Assembly: GCF_001705435.1 (NCBI RefSeq) | Contig: NZ_MDEN01000053.1 | Span: 62,001 to 126,000, forward strand | DNA: 64,000 bases | Source of the DNA: Pseudomonas graminis | GTDB taxonomy: Bacteria; Pseudomonadota; Gammaproteobacteria; Pseudomonadales; Pseudomonadaceae | Direction of reading: 5' to 3' | Shown: piece by piece, positions 62,318 to 64,000 of the stretch | Position numbering within the stretch: position 1 is the first letter of the stretch | Layout: each line of letters starts with the position of its first letter | Translations under genes and position numbers: made by a program | The notes under the pieces: generated by a model | What the model was told of the DNA's origin: nothing | Database searches by the model: none | The model's input: only the letters and a program-made list of their open reading frames with translations

Positions 62318-64000
62318 TTTTGATCACGCTCCGCGGCTTGTTTACGTGCCGCTGCCAGAATTTCAAGGCGTCGAGCTGCATCGGCGTTGTCCAGCAGTGA
62401 ACCGCTGTCGCCGTTGAGCCGACGTCGCCAATTGGGATGACTGTCGATAGTGCCGGGGAAGTTCGCCTGCTCCTCGATACCGAGGGCGTCCTCGATCGGG
62501 AGCAACACCAGCGGGGCCGGGGTGTGGCCGAGGTAAGCGATGCTGTGGTCGATGATGTCGGCGGCGCTGATGTCGTCACCGCCGCTTGGCAGCGTGTAGT
62601 TCTGCTTGAGTGCCTTGACCAGCCCCTGGCGTTCACGCTCGCGGCTGTCACGCATCTTCTGCTCGGCTTCGTCGTCGACAAACCCGAGGGTCTTGTTCCA
62701 CTGGATGTCCAGCTCGCTCAGCCAACCGGTGAGGGTAGGGAGGTCGTGGGTGCTGGTGGTCGCCAGTGCATCTCTGGACCATTTGGTGATCGGCTTGAAC
62801 GTCGCATCGTCTTGTTCGAACAACAGCACGCGCATGCCGAGGATTTCACGCTCGGACAGTTTTTCGTGCAGGCCTTCAGGCACGGTGCCGAGGTCTTCGC
62901 CGAGAACGATCGCTTCGTGCCGCCAGGATTCCAGGCTCAACAAACGCAGCATGTCGTCCAGCGGGTAGTTCAGGTAAGCACCTTCACTGGCAGGCGACCC
63001 CATCGGCACGACCCACAGGCGCTGCAGACCCATCACGTGGTCAATGCGCAGGCCGCCGACGTGGGCGAAATTGGCGCGGAGCATTTCAATGAACGCCTGG
63101 AAGCCGTTGCGTTTAAGGCCCGTCGGCGAGAACGCCGAGATGCCCCAGCTCTGGCCCGAGCGATTGAGAATGTCCGGCGGGGCGCCGACGGTCAGCGCGG
63201 AAAGCAGCTCGTCCTGACGGCTCCAGGCCTGACTGCCGGCACCGTCGGCACCTACGGCCAGATCGCCGATCAAGCCGACGCTCATGCCGCTCGAACGCGC
63301 AGCGGTCTGCGCGCGCTCAAGGCCGCGAGCGATCAACCACTGGGCGAACGCGTGGAAGCCGATCTCTTTCTCATGCCTGGCGGCGAAGGCGTCGAGGGCG
63401 GGGTTCTTCGGATCTTTGTACTGCTCCGGCCATTCATGCCAGTTGCCGCCGATGCCCAGTTCATCGCCGGCATCACGCAAGGCCTCAAAGCGGCAGTGGT
63501 TTTCCAGCGCTTCACCGCCTGCGCGGCGGAAGCTCTTGAAGTCCTCGTGGAAAGGGTGATCGCTGCCCGTGAAGCCGGCATACAGCTCGCGGAACAGTGT
63601 CCATTTGGCCTTTGCCGCGGCCGGCCAGTCGATCAGCTGAAGCCCTTCGAGGCGCTTGAATTCCTCGGCCAGGCCAGCCTTCTCGATCGCGACTTCAACC
63701 GCCCGGTCACCCAGAATGGTCCCGGGCGCTGCGTACAGCGCGTTGAGGAACAACCGGCTGGACGGCGAATAGGGGCTGTAGCGCTCGCTGTCGTTGGAAA
63801 ACATCGCGTGAACCGGGCTGATGGCCACGGCCGAGGCGCCACGTGCGCCGGCATCGCGAACGAAAGCTTCCAGCCCCTGGGTGTCGCCGATACCGCCATC
63901 ACCGTCGCGACGCAGGTAGTACAGCTGCGTGGTCAGGCCCCAGTCGCGGGCGATGGAGTCGTTGCTGGCCATGGTCAGGCTGTAGCAGGTCTTCGGCGCA
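62314..64000 (-). CDS. malQ: 4-alpha-glucanotransferase, 5' end beyond window
   Basis: This GH77 amylomaltase transfers maltodextrin chains and releases glucose. The frame is open to the right edge and includes APKTCYSLTMASNDSIARDW, so the start is outside the window; an internal ATG at 63972 is not the true start. The visible 562 residues show WGLTTQLYYLRRDGDGGIGD, VGGLRIDHVMGLQRLWVVPM (nucleophile aspartate), LGEDLGTVPEGL and TSTHDLPTLTGWLSELD. Pseudomonas MalQ proteins are about 690 residues, so about 130 residues are missing. It overlaps treY by four bases. Confidence 0.93.
   Translation of the reverse strand, partial: APKTCYSLTMASNDSIARDWGLTTQLYYLRRDGDGGIGDTQGLEAFVRDAGARGASAVAISPVHAMFSNDSERYSPYSPSSRLFLNALYAAPGTILGDRAVEVAIEKAGLAEEFKRLEGLQLIDWPAAAKAKWTLFRELYAGFTGSDHPFHEDFKSFRRAGGEALENHCRFEALRDAGDELGIGGNWHEWPEQYKDPKNPALDAFAARHEKEIGFHAFAQWLIARGLERAQTAARSSGMSVGLIGDLAVGADGAGSQAWSRQDELLSALTVGAPPDILNRSGQSWGISAFSPTGLKRNGFQAFIEMLRANFAHVGGLRIDHVMGLQRLWVVPMGSPASEGAYLNYPLDDMLRLLSLESWRHEAIVLGEDLGTVPEGLHEKLSEREILGMRVLLFEQDDATFKPITKWSRDALATTSTHDLPTLTGWLSELDIQWNKTLGFVDDEAEQKMRDSRERERQGLVKALKQNYTLPSGGDDISAADIIDHSIAYLGHTPAPLVLLPIEDALGIEEQANFPGTIDSHPNWRRRLNGDSGSLLDNADAARRLEILAAARKQAAERDQK

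Noticed and set aside
61040..62323. 427-residue plus-strand open frame inside treY
   Set aside because: Antisense shadow of treY.

Overview
The window looks like a chromosomal segment of a Pseudomonas of the fluorescens/graminis/lutea kind. Coding is dense and GC-rich. There are many Pseudomonas-type REP palindromes (core GGACCGGCTT-AGCCGGGAAG). The gene content (gcd, PaoABC-like enzyme, GGDEF-EAL protein, MntH, GlgX-TreY-MalQ) fits. A complete zeaxanthin glucoside cluster points to the yellow-pigmented pseudomonads. This taxonomic reading is inference from gene content.

Left edge (1-1308): an unrecognised minus-strand gene, less GC-rich, runs off the window. It abuts a sugar-transporter ATPase gene that has lost its first ATPase domain, which looks like the end of an integrated element that cut a carbohydrate operon. 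What remains is ATPase fragment, permease, binding protein, LacI regulator and FGGY kinase (1309-6907). Then come a periplasmic-type aldehyde oxidoreductase (paoABC, 7161-11061), a YahK-type alcohol dehydrogenase, a GAF-GAF-GGDEF-EAL protein, a DUF2252 protein and a RidA-family gene behind a SoxR-like promoter.

Carotenoid locus (18364-25910): crtE is divergent from an operon fni-crtX-crtY-crtI-crtB, and crtZ is convergent with crtB. Together they would turn IPP/DMAPP into zeaxanthin glucosides. The crtE/fni intergenic region has a TTGTACA-N12-TTGTACA element resembling LitR/CarH-type photoregulator sites. REP clusters lie on both sides.

Middle (26241-46070): lipoproteins, a chemoreceptor with a textbook FliA promoter, PQQ glucose dehydrogenase, a DUF4239-like membrane protein, a GNAT acetyltransferase, and a coupled trio acyl-CoA dehydrogenase/PIG-L deacetylase/NodS-like methyltransferase. 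A family-2 glycosyltransferase nearby may belong with the trio. SCO1 and PCuAC copper chaperones, MntH, a PfpI protein, a GH3 protein, a Tam-like methyltransferase, a cupin and a TauE-like exporter follow.

Low-oxygen module (46258-54737): a 2TM potassium channel and an FNR/ANR-like regulator broken by two frameshifts are divergent from ackA-xfp-ornithine decarboxylase-adh. A perfect Anr/FNR box TTGATCCAGATCAA sits between them. The operon would make ATP from xylulose-5-P through acetyl-P, reoxidise NADH and consume protons.

Right end (55100-64000): two small hypothetical genes, then glgX, a DUF2934 gene with a histone-H1-like tail, treY and the 5'-truncated malQ, the alpha-glucan/trehalose pathway. 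No rRNA, tRNA or CRISPR array was seen.
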